Source: Prototheca cutis (taxonomy: Eukaryota > Chlorophyta > Trebouxiophyceae > Chlorellales > Chlorellaceae). Taken from it: DNA of 64,000 nt. The position numbers were made by a program, and so were the translations under genes. Positions 54,701-64,000 of this stretch are shown in pieces. The stretch's first letter is position 1, and every line of letters starts with the position of its first letter. The stretch lies in assembly GCA_002897115.2 (NCBI GenBank), contig BCIH01000016.1, positions 218,774 to 282,773 of the forward strand, given 5' to 3'. The notes below the pieces were generated by a model, which did not search any database, was not told the origin of the DNA, and was given only the letters and a program-made list of their open reading frames with translations.

Positions 54701-56890
54701 TGCAGTGGATCAGGTGGTGCCACAGCGCCTTGGCCACGGTGCAGCTGGCGCCGTACTGGCACTCGTTCTCGGGCACCTGGCACTTGGCGCAGTGCCGAAG
54801 GAACAGCAGCCAGCGCTGCTGCTTCAAAATCTGCTGCTTCCGCACGTCCATCGGCGTGCCACTGCCGGGCGTGGAGCCGCCGGGCAGCAGACCCTCGCCC
54901 ACGCCGACTCCCAGCCCAGGCAGCCCGGAGTCTTGCGCTGACCCCGGTGGCCCGGCAGACGCGGCAGGCAGTGGCGCGGTGTCCCCGACGCCACCCACGC
55001 CGATCGCCGTCGCATCCAGTGCCATGGACAGCGGACCAGGATCCGAAAATGGCAGTGGCATGGGACCAGCACCACCACTGTCGGAGCCATCGCTGCCGCC
55101 AGGGATCGGCGGGGTCGTCCCTGGCGCACCCATGCCCATCCCACCGCTGGGCCTACGCTGCTGCTGCTGCAGGGGCACCTGCACGGCCGGCGTGGAACCC
55201 TGACGAGTGTTGGCCGAGGCGGAAGAAAAGGGCGTCTGATCTTGGCCAGGATCGGCCGGCGGCGTGGGGACCATTCCCGGGCCCATGCTGGGGTCGGGGC
55301 CAACCGGCACCATCCCGCCTGGGAGGCCACCTCCGGCGGCCGCCTGCGGTGCGGAAGTCGTCCCCAGCACCGCCTGCTGCTGCGCTGTGGCACTATCCAT
55401 GAACCCACCGCCACCGGCACCTGACGATGGTGTCGCGGTTGTGGGCACCATGCCTCCCATGGCATAGGCCCCAGTACCGCCGGGCACCACTGCGCCGTTG
55501 GCTGCGTCGCCACCGATCAAGTAAGGCGATCGCGAGGCGGGCCGCAGGCCAACCATGCCGGCAGCGACGGGCACGCCCATGGGCCCAGGGGGCGGAGGCG
55601 GCGGGCCCCCCGACCCACCGCCACTGCTATTCCGCAGCCCGTGCGACGTGAGATACTGGTGTGTATCCGGCATACCCGGCGCGCCAGACGGCGGCATTCC
55701 CAGCATGCCAGACCCAAGGTACGCTCCCGGCGTCGAGCCCGACAATGCAAAGGGCGGCGCCTGAGCCGGAGCCGAGGGCCCGCTCGTGGGCGCCGTGGAG
55801 GCCATCGGGCCCCCATACTGCTGCTGCTGGGGAGGCGGGGTCGGTCCACTGGGCACCATCAAGCCTGGCGTGCCCGTATGCATGCCAACGTCCTGCTGCT
55901 GCTGCTGAGATCCTGCGGTTAAGGGCGCTGGCATCGCCGCGGCAGACGTGGGCATCATGCCCGGAGCAGGTGGCATCGCTGCACCAGGCACCGCGCTCGT
56001 CCCGGGGCCCGGCATGCCGTAATACACGCCCTGGTACCCGCCGGGCATGCCGCCGTAGGGCATCCCGCCGGGCATGGGCCCCGGTGCGCCAATCATCGCC
56101 GAACTCCCGCCGCCACCGCCGCCGCCACGGAGCAGCACGGGCGCGCCATTGCTCATGACGCTGCTGCTGTGCTGCCCTGACATCATGCCCGAACCAGGGT
56201 CGCGGAGCATCACGGACCCCATGCCTGCGGAGCCCCAGGCCGTCGTCGAGGCATCGGCACCGCTACTGCCCCCGCCCAGCGCAAAGTTCGGCACCATGCC
56301 GGGCGGTGGCGGTGCCTGGTGGGCCATGGGCATCGGGGCCGTAGCAAGGGCGGGACCACCGTTGGGAATCATCATCCTCCCGCCGCTATAGTCAGTGGCG
56401 CCCGCCGGCAGCTGCCCATACCCGTAGCCACCCGATGGCGGGGGTGCGCCGCCGTATATCGCCGCAGGCTGCGACTGCATGGCACCTCCGTTCAACTGCT
56501 GCTGCTGCTGCAGGGACGACGAAGGTGACGGCACAAAGCCGTTTTGGTGCATGCCGCCGTTGACGGTCGGTGCTGGCACGGTGCCAGGCTGTCCCGGCGG
56601 CTGCGGAGCCATGCCCCGGCCCGCGCAGGCGTCCGGCTGCGAAAGCGCATGCAGTGCCCGCTGCGGTTGCACCGCCGCCGCCCCGGGCGCTGCCGGATCG
56701 CCCTCGGCCTGAGGCCCAGGGCCTGGCCGCCGGGCAGCGCCAGGTTTGCTCATCACGCGGCGGACCACGTCCTGCAGCCTGGCCTCCAACGTGCTGGGGT
56801 CGCCATACTCCTCACGGCTGGGCGCCGACTTGTACAGCGCCTCCTCCAGCCGGCGGATGAAGTCCGGAAGCTTGTTGGGATCCCCCGATC
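50609..56890 (-). CDS. HAC: HAC-type (p300/CBP) histone acetyltransferase, 5' end incomplete
   Basis: Nuclear lysine acetyltransferase and transcriptional co-activator. The main exon is 52173-56890 (reverse), opening with DFIRRLEEALYKSAPSREEYGDPSTL, the plant HAC N-terminal helix. After about 700 residues of Gly/Met/Pro/Gln-rich linker come TAZ1 (HCAKCQVPENECQYG to CPVCAPVKQYVSRQRALDF, about 54560-54815), a Cys-rich pair and PHD finger (about 53640-54010), and the KAT11 catalytic domain (about 52860-53580: VVNNVAKRNEVRSRF, QTIDGVDICLYCLYVQEYG, YLSYLDSVKYLQP, LVYHEVLLGYLAHAKRRGF, IWACPPLQGDDYILYCHP). Exon 51852-51971 encodes the ZZ finger (CNICQREIAAGEGYRC). The last exons encode TAZ2 (LVHASACNNPNCPSSNC to CPVPRCRELREL). 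No bromodomain, as in plants. Exons upstream of 56890 were not identified; two long C runs lie in introns. Confidence 0.92.
51546..51580 (+). repeat. C35 homopolymer
   Basis: In an intron of the HAC gene; G-rich on the transcript strand. Confidence 0.9.
51723..51771 (+). repeat. C49 homopolymer
   Basis: Longest homopolymer in the window, 142 nt from the previous one, in the same HAC intron; G-rich on the transcript strand. Confidence 0.9.
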
Positions 56891-58441
56891 CTGGTGGAAT
56901 AGGGCAGAGGTAGAAAGGGATGATCAGCAATGTCGAGGGCCCAAAAACCCAGGACCAACACTGAGTTCCCATTGCAACACCCCGTTCACATGCGTGCTTA
57001 AAAAGGCACAACAAGCATGCCGAGTCCAAGTGCAAGCCCCACTGGGCCGTTGGGCACAGTGGCTGTGGCGCTTGGGCCCCTCAATGCAGGGCCCAAACTC
57101 AAGTCACTGCGCCTGGGCCCCCGACATGACGCACCCAGCAGGAGCTCCGGCTTCCGCATGGCGAAGATGTTGTGCTGCGCACATTGGAGGGGGGGTGCGA
57201 GGCACCGTGATGGTCTGAGCATGCGGCGCAAATAAGGACAGGCGCGCGGACCGGCAACAGCAGCAGCGCGGTGGGGAGGGCGTATCGGAGTGGCAGTCGG
57301 CCCCGTGCCTCCAGACATACACGCTGGGCTGCGTGTGGCGGCAGCCGTGTCGGCCAGCCTCCGATCATTCGCGGACCCTTTTATACACGATGCACAGGGC
57401 CCGGGCGGAGCCGGGGAGCCGGGGCTGGGGCAGCCTCCATGCCCAGACAAGCAGGCACAGGCTCGGGCAGTGGTCAAGCTGCGGAGGGCAGCCCTCAGCC
57501 GGGCTGGGAGCCCGCATGCACCTCGCCGAGCACCCACACACACATGCTTACCACATTCTTGATGATTTGAGTCCGCAACTCCCTATCCTGTGCACTGTGC
57601 CAGGTGGCCCAGCCGGGTCTCTGCTGCATGGCTTCCCGGCCTTCCTAGCTCGCACGACCTTCCATCCTATGCATCCCACGGTCAGGAAGCGATACGAGGC
57701 ACCGCTTCCATGCCATCCACGTCGGAGGTAGAAAGGCGTACAGCTCTGCGAGGACTGGGGCCCTCCATTTGGGCGTGCAAGTCAATCGGGCGAACGATGA
57801 GCAGGGGGAAATTTTGCTGAAATCGAACCCAAGTTTTGTTTTGCCTGGGGGGGCCGCCACAGATCTGGTGGTGGAGGGATCTTTCACTTCCGTTCATCAA
57901 ACGAACGGCCACTTAGGTGCATGCAAATTTTGTGCATGAGAAGATCTCAATCCCAATGAAAGAATTGCGGATTGAAGTGCCTGGCATGCCGTGACCTGCA
58001 GGTGGTTGACGTAGCGCCCCAAGAACCACAGGGCACTGCATCCAACGTTGGGAAGTTGGAACCTCCGCGCTCGTCCTAGCAGTCCACTGGTGCACAGGAA
58101 TCTCCTGTGGCACAGGACAAGTGTGCTAGATGGGCCCTGGCCCATCCAACCAGCACAAGACACTTCACAGGCATCCATGTCCACCACCTGGTTTGAAATT
58201 TCCGTGTACCCCCAACATCCCTGCAAAGGAACTGAGCCTGTCTGCACACGATCTCTTTCTGTCTTTTTCAGTACTTGAAAATGTTCCTTTTAGGCGGCGC
58301 ATCGGCTGCGACACAGCTCACGCCATGCAGAACTGCTGCGGCGGCGCTGAGACATGCACCGCCATACACCGGCTGTTGGCCAGGAGAGCGGTCACGGCTG
58401 GCAGGCTCGATCGGAGCCCCGTCGCACTGCGCAGCCAGCAC
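56891..58441. other. Region upstream of HAC, 1.5 kb
   Basis: Should contain the missing HAC 5' exon(s) and promoter. A candidate minus-strand exon ends at a clean donor gtaagc near 57555 (QDRELRTQIIKNV in one frame), but its phase does not match the next exon, so I do not annotate it. Confidence 0.35.
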
Positions 58442-58825
58442 TCAAGCATGTGCTTGACTCAGGGCCAGGGCCTCACCCTCGGCAACAACGCGGTCGCCAG
58501 TTTCGGACTTGGCCACTGTTTCAAAGACGAGCCGGCGCCCGCTCGATTTTTTCAGGGTCACCGTCACCCGTACGGCCTCTCCCACCAGTGCTGAGGCCGG
58601 GAAGCGGAGGCTCTGGGTCAGGTACAGCGACCCCGGAAGGGAGCTGCCGATGATGGCCGGGAACAGCGAGGCGACAAGGATGCCCGGCACTGCCGGCGCA
58701 GGTAACCCCGCCGCGGCGGCGGCTGTCGTGCTCGTGTGGATGGGGTTGGCATCGCCCGTGAGTCGCACGAATTCATCCACCGTATGCTGATCAAATACCC
58801 GGCAGCACTCAAGCGTTTGACCCAT
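58442..58825 (-). CDS. MaoC-like hotdog dehydratase (3-hydroxyacyl-thioester dehydratase / enoyl-CoA hydratase 2)
   Basis: Hydratase of the (R)-specific enoyl-CoA hydratase / MaoC family, which dehydrates 3-hydroxyacyl thioesters in mitochondrial type II fatty-acid synthesis or peroxisomal oxidation. The 127 residues from ATG 58825 hold the whole single-hotdog core: MGQTLECCRVFDQHTVDEF, LTGDANPIH with the catalytic Asp and His of the hydratase-2 motif, PGILVASLFPAIIG, PGSLYLTQSLRFPASALVGE and the terminal VVAEGEALAL. The frame is open upstream; a splice acceptor at about 58868 would add 14 residues and a separate first exon with a targeting peptide, so the true start may lie further up. Confidence 0.82.
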   Translation of the reverse strand: MGQTLECCRVFDQHTVDEFVRLTGDANPIHTSTTAAAAAGLPAPAVPGILVASLFPAIIGSSLPGSLYLTQSLRFPASALVGEAVRVTVTLKKSSGRRLVFETVAKSETGDRVVAEGEALALSQAHA

Positions 58826-59254
58826 GCACAATGCAGCCGATGTCGAGGCCGACCGCCGCCGCTGCTCCTGGCCACAGGCAGATGCCGCTTTGATTGCCAA
58901 CCCTGGGTACAGGTGGCGCCCGCCACCCGCCAGCAGCTGCCTCGACCTGCTGTGGATTTGGCAAGTTGTACACATCGTGATTCGGTCCCCCCACACATGA
59001 CACACATGGACAACAGCAATCATGAAGTGGGCAGCAAACAGGAGCCAAGCAGTACGTGGAATGGTTTCTATTGTATCAGCCGAGGCTACCTCTGACGCAA
59101 ATCCCCGGCCGTCTCCAGGCACGGCACGCCGGCTCCAAGCATTGCTCGTATTGCTCCAAAGCACAACGAGCAGGTAATCAGTACCTCACAATGCCTGCTC
59201 ACCTTGCAATGAACTCCATTCTGGTGAAGCGAATTCCCCGCACCAGTCGCGGCC
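58826..59254. other. Upstream region of the MaoC gene
   Basis: About 430 bp, minus-strand frame partly open; may contain a 5' exon of the dehydratase. Nothing else seen. Confidence 0.3.
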
Positions 59255-59689
59255 TCAGTGCTCAGAAGACTGCTGCGCCGCAACCGCCAGCTGGTATTCC
59301 TTGAGCGTACGCCTCTGGTCCTCGCACTTGTTGTATCCTGTAGGGAGAATGCAATGCTAATGTAACCATTCCCGGCACGCATCGCGCAGTGCGGACCTGA
59401 ATTGGGGCATGCAGGGTTGAGGAGCTGTGCGCATGCGGACAGGACCACCACCCAAGTTCCCAATGCCAAGGGGGTCGATGCCTGTGCTCAGCGTACCGTT
59501 GAGCAGGTCGATGAGGGTACCACCAAACCCCAAATACACCAGGGGATTGTAGGATCGAAGGCGCACGCCGATGGGGATGGCAATGCTCACGCCAAGGACG
59601 CAGTAGAACCAGCTGGAATTGAGCACACAGGCTGCTAGTTCTTGCTTCAGCTGCACTTCCTTGGCCTGCCTCTCCTTGGCATCGGCCAT
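59255..59689 (-). CDS. Small two-segment membrane protein, OCIA-like layout
   Basis: Exons 59497-59689 and 59255-59337 (reverse) join in phase to 91 residues. A charged N-terminal helix (MADAKERQAKEVQLKQEL) is followed by SSWFYCVLGVSIAIPIGVRL, a loop, and a second apolar stretch with LGFGGTLIDLLNGYNKC, then a basic/Gln-rich tail. The arrangement resembles small mitochondrial membrane proteins such as OCIA-domain proteins, but I cannot make a firm family assignment. Its start is 269 bp from the start of the CCDC115-like gene on the other strand. Confidence 0.62.
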
Positions 59690-59958
59690 CTGTGCTGATG
59701 GTCCAGGAATGCAGTAGAATACCAAACCCGGCACAAATGGTCGTGGCACGAGCGTGCAAGGTGCAGTATGTGTCGGAGCGTCCTGGGGCCTCGGCGCGGC
59801 GACTGGCCCTGCCATTCGAGACTCGCGATTGATCACGGGGACCCCCCCCCCCCCCCAAAAAAAAAACAGAGGGATCGTCTCCGACATTGTTCAGATTGTT
59901 CTCCTTCATACTTGCATTGGGAGACCACTGTTCAGCAACAGTACTACACACGCTTGCA

Positions 59959-60896
59959 ATGGTGGAGCCAAAGAGCGCCGAGGTCGCAGGAGGGCTGCTC
60001 TGCGGACAGGAGCAAGACGACCACTTTGTGGAGGTCATGGACACAGCCCAGGTGTGGGCGAACCCTCTCAACCAGGATGGATGGATGTGCATTCCCCTTT
60101 AAATCCCCAGCCTTATATCAATGCACCTTGCATGCGCAGGAATACGTTCGTCTGCAAGGGGAAGTTGCAGAGGCAATGGAGGAGGGTTTTCTGTGGCTGG
60201 CTCGGGCCCGGTACCAGGCTGGAGCCTCCAGCATCAGCGCCCTGCAGATCCCCAGCAACATCCACGCCACCACAGGAGCCTGCTGTCCCCGTGAGCACTG
60301 GGGGAATGGATCGTTGCATAGTGCTGACTTTGTGGCACTGGGTTGACCCCTGGTGGGTCGGGGTTCTCAAACGAGTATTGCACATGCAAGAATGTATGCA
60401 TGCGCTGCATGCTTGCCCCAAGAATGCAGTCCACGTGCACATTCCATGTTTGTCATGTGCAGGTGAGGGCGGGGACTGGACAACCATAAATGCTCCGGAG
60501 TTTAGGGTGCCCACATCCCGGCATCAGGCGACGAGCCCAACGGAGGCTGGACAGACGGCAGACAGTCCTCACCCTGTGTGGCCTCCGCGGCAGCCATCTG
60601 CAGCGCCTGATTCCCCGTGCGGGGGGACATCCAGTCTCATGGAGGAACTTGCAGAGAAGTTTGGATGCCAGAGTCTGGATGACAGCACCTCTGTTGCAGC
60701 CGAGGCCGAGGCGCCGGCCCGCCGCCTCGAGCCCACCGATCCTCTGCGGTGGTTTGGCGGTCTGGTGCCCGTCCAACTCCGGTGCAGCAAGGACAGCTTT
60801 GATAAGGCACTCCGGCACATGGTTCGAGCTGCGCAGCTTCGCTCCAAGCTCGGGGAACTGGTGGTCGAAGGATGGCCCCCAGGGAAGGGCTGTTGA
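59959..60896 (+). CDS. CCDC115 / Vma22-like V-ATPase assembly factor
   Basis: Probable assembly chaperone of the V-ATPase membrane sector in the ER. Exons 59959-60051, 60140-60290 and 60463-60896 join in phase to 225 residues. The N-terminal coiled-coil part contains AEAMEEGFLWLARARYQAGA, followed by SSISALQIPSN, matching the animal pattern EEGxLxLAxARYxxGxxSxxxLQ. The C-terminal part contains DPLRWFGGLVPVQLRCSKDSF, matching DPxxWFGxLVPxxLRxAQxxF, and a final helix AAQLRSKLGEL. Between them is a Pro/Ser-rich linker of about 90 residues. An in-frame ATG at 59887 is possible; 59959 is chosen because conservation begins soon after. Confidence 0.8.
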
Positions 60897-61682
60897 ACTG
60901 CTGCCAGCCGGGCTGCTGCAATTGTGGACGTGAATCTTCTGGGGCTTTTGGTTGTAATGCACTGCTTTATAAAGACAGGACAATAGATTGCTGGACCAGT
61001 GCATAGTCCCTCCAATGGGCCACCCCGAGCCGGCATCCGCCACATCCCATCACGAAACCAGTGCCCAGCTTGTGGCGGAACCTGTCGGTCTATCGTTGAG
61101 TTCTGGTGCTTTGGATTTTGTGTGAACTCATGTTCGAGCTGCTTGACGACGTGCAGGGTTGCACCCCCAGGCCACACCAGGACCGGCAGTTTGTAAGCGA
61201 TTCCCAAAGGCAGGTGGGTTCAACCCCTGGAAAGTCCGGATGCCACATTCACTATGCAACCGTGCCATAAACAGTGTAGAAACTCTAGTCAACTGTCACA
61301 TTGTGTTAGGGAATTGTAGCGCATAATGATGGGTGAACAGGACGGATAGATCAGGTGCGGCGCGAACCCATTCTGCGCAGGAAGCACGTCAGCCCATAGC
61401 GTCCTTTCGCTCTCAAACACACGAGAAATCATCGCCATGAACGCAATTTCCGTCAGACATTTACGCGTAATTGTCATCGGATAATGCATCGTTGCCTTCC
61501 ATGAAGATCAGCGCCAGAACGATCTCTTGCAATTGACGCTCGAGCCAGCCGCGGGCACGAATAAATGGACGGGCCCGCCCGGACGGGGCGACCTGCCACC
61601 CCCGGACCGCGGTGAAGTACCGAACTTGGCAAAAACAGGCATGCAGCACCAGATTCAAGCTGTCTAACATCAACCATGTCCA
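60897..61682. promoter_or_regulatory. Intergenic upstream of the pseudokinase gene
   Basis: About 790 bp between two plus-strand genes, AT-richer around 60940-60980 and 61270-61330. No gene recognised. Confidence 0.4.
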
Positions 61683-62920
61683 ATGGGTGAATCGGAGCCC
61701 TCCCCGAGCGTCCAGGAAGGGACGGAAATCTCCCGTTTCAGCGTGCAGAACCGGCTTTACTGGCGACCGGGCGTGGAGCTGTACAAGGCGCAGAACGATG
61801 GCGAAGACGTGCGCATGGGTTTGCATACACATATATCTGGCGTACCTGTTCTTCTGGGCTTCTGATACGCGGATCTGCGGACCTGCGGCATCCGTGGGTG
61901 CCCCAGGGGTACCTAGCCCCGTCCCCTGCATGCCTGACAAGTCCGTACCCCCACCACCCACGCCAGTACGCTCTGTGGCTGGCCACAAATCCCGAGATTT
62001 CGGAGGTTGAGGAGATGACCCAGGTCCTGGTCAAGAGCTCCGGGGCGGCGCACTTTGTGGACGCAGGCAAATGGCACGGCCGGAACTACCTTGTGCTGGA
62101 GTACCTGCCGCAGTCTCTGGCCCAGGAGATGCATGATCGGCCCGGCCACCGCTGGCCTCTGTCTGACGCCAGGCGCATCGCGGTGTCGCTGATGCGCTGC
62201 CTCAAGTCGCTGCACCAGTCGGGCTTCGTCCATGGCTCAGTGAGTCCGGGCCACTTCCGGTCCAACGGCCGGGTGGCGCCTGACGCCGAGGGTGCCTGGC
62301 GGCTGACGGGCCTGTCTTGGATGCGGGAGCGTGCGCGCCATGGTCGAGCCGCGGCGACGACGCAGGACGGCACCACCCCACTGCGCCGGCCCGCCGCGGG
62401 GCCCTTTACGTCGCCATGCCAACATGCGTCCCCTGACACCCCGGCCACCATGGCCGATGACCTTATCTCCTGGCTCTACATCCTGGTGGCGCTACTAACG
62501 GGGGAGCTGCCCTGGGCCGAGACCTCGACCGCTGCGGTGTGCGATGCCCCGCGGGAGGGCATGCTGATGCCCAAGCATAAGGAGTTTGCACGGCTGCAGC
62601 CGCAGGAGTTATTTCCCCCAGACTGCGGCGTGGCCATGCCTGAGGTGGGTGGGTGGGTGTAAAGAGGGGGGCCGCCGAATTACATATGCTCACACGATAC
62701 TCCACGTCGATTCCGTGGTGGGGGGTGGGTAGCGGGAGATGCAAGGCTCTCAACCATGTGACGACTGCCCCAGAACCCCATCACCATCGTTGTCACAACA
62801 GGGCTTTGTTGAGCTGTCGAATGCCGTGTTCAGTTACACCGGGTCGGGCTCGGCCCCCCATGGATTTCTTGTGCATCTCCTGCACAAGTGCGTCTCATTA
62901 CGTTTGTTGGGGGGGGGGGT

Positions 62921-62956
<36 letters not shown>

Positions 62957-64000
62957 TTTGGGTTTGCCTGGAAGCTACCCCTGAGGGCAGGGGCACATAC
63001 ACTGGACACAGCAGGCATGCCAGACATGCCCCCAGCCCTTGCCCTGGTTCAGTTTGCTTGAGAAGGAGCCCCCGGCAGGAGCACCGACACCGGCATCCAT
63101 GAATGGCAGGAAAGCGTCGCCGGCACCGGATGCCGCTCGTGAGCAGCCGGTGGCTTTGCCGGCGGTAGAGGAACCGGCGGCTGACAAGCACACGGAGGGC
63201 CCCCCCGGGCTACCGTGGCAGGGCAAGCTGCTCCGCGCTCCACGGATCCTCAACTTGCCAGAGGAGCCCGAGCCGGTCCGCCGGAGGGATGGCGGCCCCG
63301 ATGGCGGCCGGCATGAGGAAGACCGAGGGCATCACGAGCCCGAACCCCGCGGCTGGCAGGACGATGATCGCGGTCAGCAAGGGTACGATCGTGGGCGTCC
63401 TGAAAACAGTCGTGCTCGTTATGAGCATGACCGTGATGACCGTGGCCGATACGAGGCAGGCAAGCGACCCCGATCTGTCTCACCGCGCGCGGCCAACCGG
63501 GGGCCTTATGACAATGCTGGCAGCGGGCATCCCCGCAAATACAGCCGTGGGGAGGGGCCCCCTCCTCCGAGCTCGCACCGCGGACCAGGCGGCGCAGATT
63601 CAGGCCCACCGCTGCCACCGGGGTCAAGCCAGCCCTGCCGTGGCCGCCGAAGCACCTCTGCCGGCGAAGAGAGCGGCTGGGTGGACTTTGATGGGGAGAG
63701 CTCACGTTCGCGGCCCAACCAACAGTACACCGGCGGCAGTGGAGGGTACTCCCAGGGGGACCGGCGCGAGAGCAGCTACTTTCGTGCCGGCGGCGACTGG
63801 CACCAGGGGAGTAGTGGAGGCCCTGGTGCCCGAAATGCCATGTCCCGGTCGCCCGACCTGCGGGGCCGTGGCGGTCCAGACGGCGGGTCCTGGTCCCCGT
63901 CGTTGGCTGGCGGCGGCAGCAGGAGCGATGTGCTGGGAAATCACTGGAACGATGACGATTACAGCGGTCGGCCCGGGCCGCCTCGAGATCGCGGGCATAC
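61683..64000 (+). CDS. CK1-like pseudokinase with RD/RG-rich tail (3' end beyond window)
   Basis: Protein with a kinase-like fold of casein-kinase-1 / TTBK appearance. Exons 61683-61808, 61967-62644, 62802-62887 and 63053 onward join in phase; at least 645 residues, open at the window end. Recognisable landmarks: LVKSSGAAHFVDAG, LVLEYLPQSLAQEM, SLMRCLKSLHQSGFVHGSVSPGHF (catalytic loop), ADDLISWLYILVALLTGELPW (helix F region, with SDxxS-like ADDLIS). All three catalytic elements are lost: no Gly loop, VAxK is YALW, HRD is HGS, and DFG is TGLS. The tail from about residue 330 is rich in RD, RG, GGS and SR (DRDDRGRYE, RGRGGPDGG), typical of RNA-binding or condensate proteins. A G34 run sits in intron 3. 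Confidence 0.8.
62909..62954 (+). repeat. G11-T-G34 homopolymer
   Basis: G run interrupted by one T, inside intron 3 of the pseudokinase gene, 21 nt after the donor. Confidence 0.9.

Noticed and set aside
56998..57543. 181-codon minus-strand frame upstream of HAC as its first exon
   Set aside because: Composition is Cys/Arg/Ala/Pro noise, it ends at its own stop, and no phase-compatible donor joins it to the exon at 56890.
63250..63998. Minus-strand open frames over the pseudokinase tail
   Set aside because: Shadows of the RD/RG-rich plus-strand exon, which continues in phase from the kinase-like exons.

Overview
The window is 64 kb of nuclear DNA from a GC-rich unicellular green alga. A chlorophyte of the Chlorella-like trebouxiophyte type fits best; the exact genus cannot be read from the sequence. 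Almost every gene is cut by short GT-AG introns (roughly 70-450 nt). The gene set is plant-like: a B3-domain transcription factor, a HAC-type p300/CBP acetyltransferase, dehydroascorbate reductase, a GT77 arabinosyltransferase, ENOD93 and B12D small proteins, a plastid-type DUF819 protein, and the plant agmatine route to putrescine. Exon models below were built by hand from splice signals, reading phase and family conservation. Where phases closed I give full exon coordinates.

Layout. 0.6-4.5 kb: eIF4A-III (-) and PP2A catalytic subunit (+), head to head. 5.0-7.3 kb: HIG1 protein (-) and a hotdog thioesterase (+). 7.9-15 kb: GT77 enzyme (-), ENOD93 (+), an unknown acidic protein (+) and a BORCS8 homologue (+). 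15-22 kb: organellar release factor 2 (-), then N-carbamoylputrescine amidase (-) and agmatine deiminase (+) in head-to-head order. 22-31 kb: B12D (+), NHX antiporter (-), twin CX9C protein (+), a small membrane protein (+) and DUF819 (+). 31.6-37.5 kb: an unknown Trp-heptad protein (-), DHAR (-) and a BT1-like carrier (+). 39-42.4 kb: B3 transcription factor. 42.4-46.1 kb: gene-poor stretch with tRNA-Arg and two degraded Fanzor/TnpB-like C-terminal fragments in poor-quality sequence. 46.2-49.5 kb: two methyltransferase-type genes. 50.6-56.9 kb: HAC acetyltransferase. 58.4-60.9 kb: MaoC dehydratase, a small membrane protein and a CCDC115/Vma22 homologue. 61.7-64.0 kb: a CK1-like pseudokinase that runs off the window.

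How genes relate. The clearest functional link is the putrescine pair at 17.6-22.1 kb: two consecutive enzymes of one pathway sharing a 308-bp intergenic region. A looser theme is the number of tiny probable mitochondrial proteins (HIG1, ENOD93, B12D, twin CX9C). The rest looks like ordinary eukaryotic gene order. Assembly quality falls in places: 103 Ns at 49068-49170, scattered Ns at 44.2-45.9 kb, and very long C or G homopolymers.
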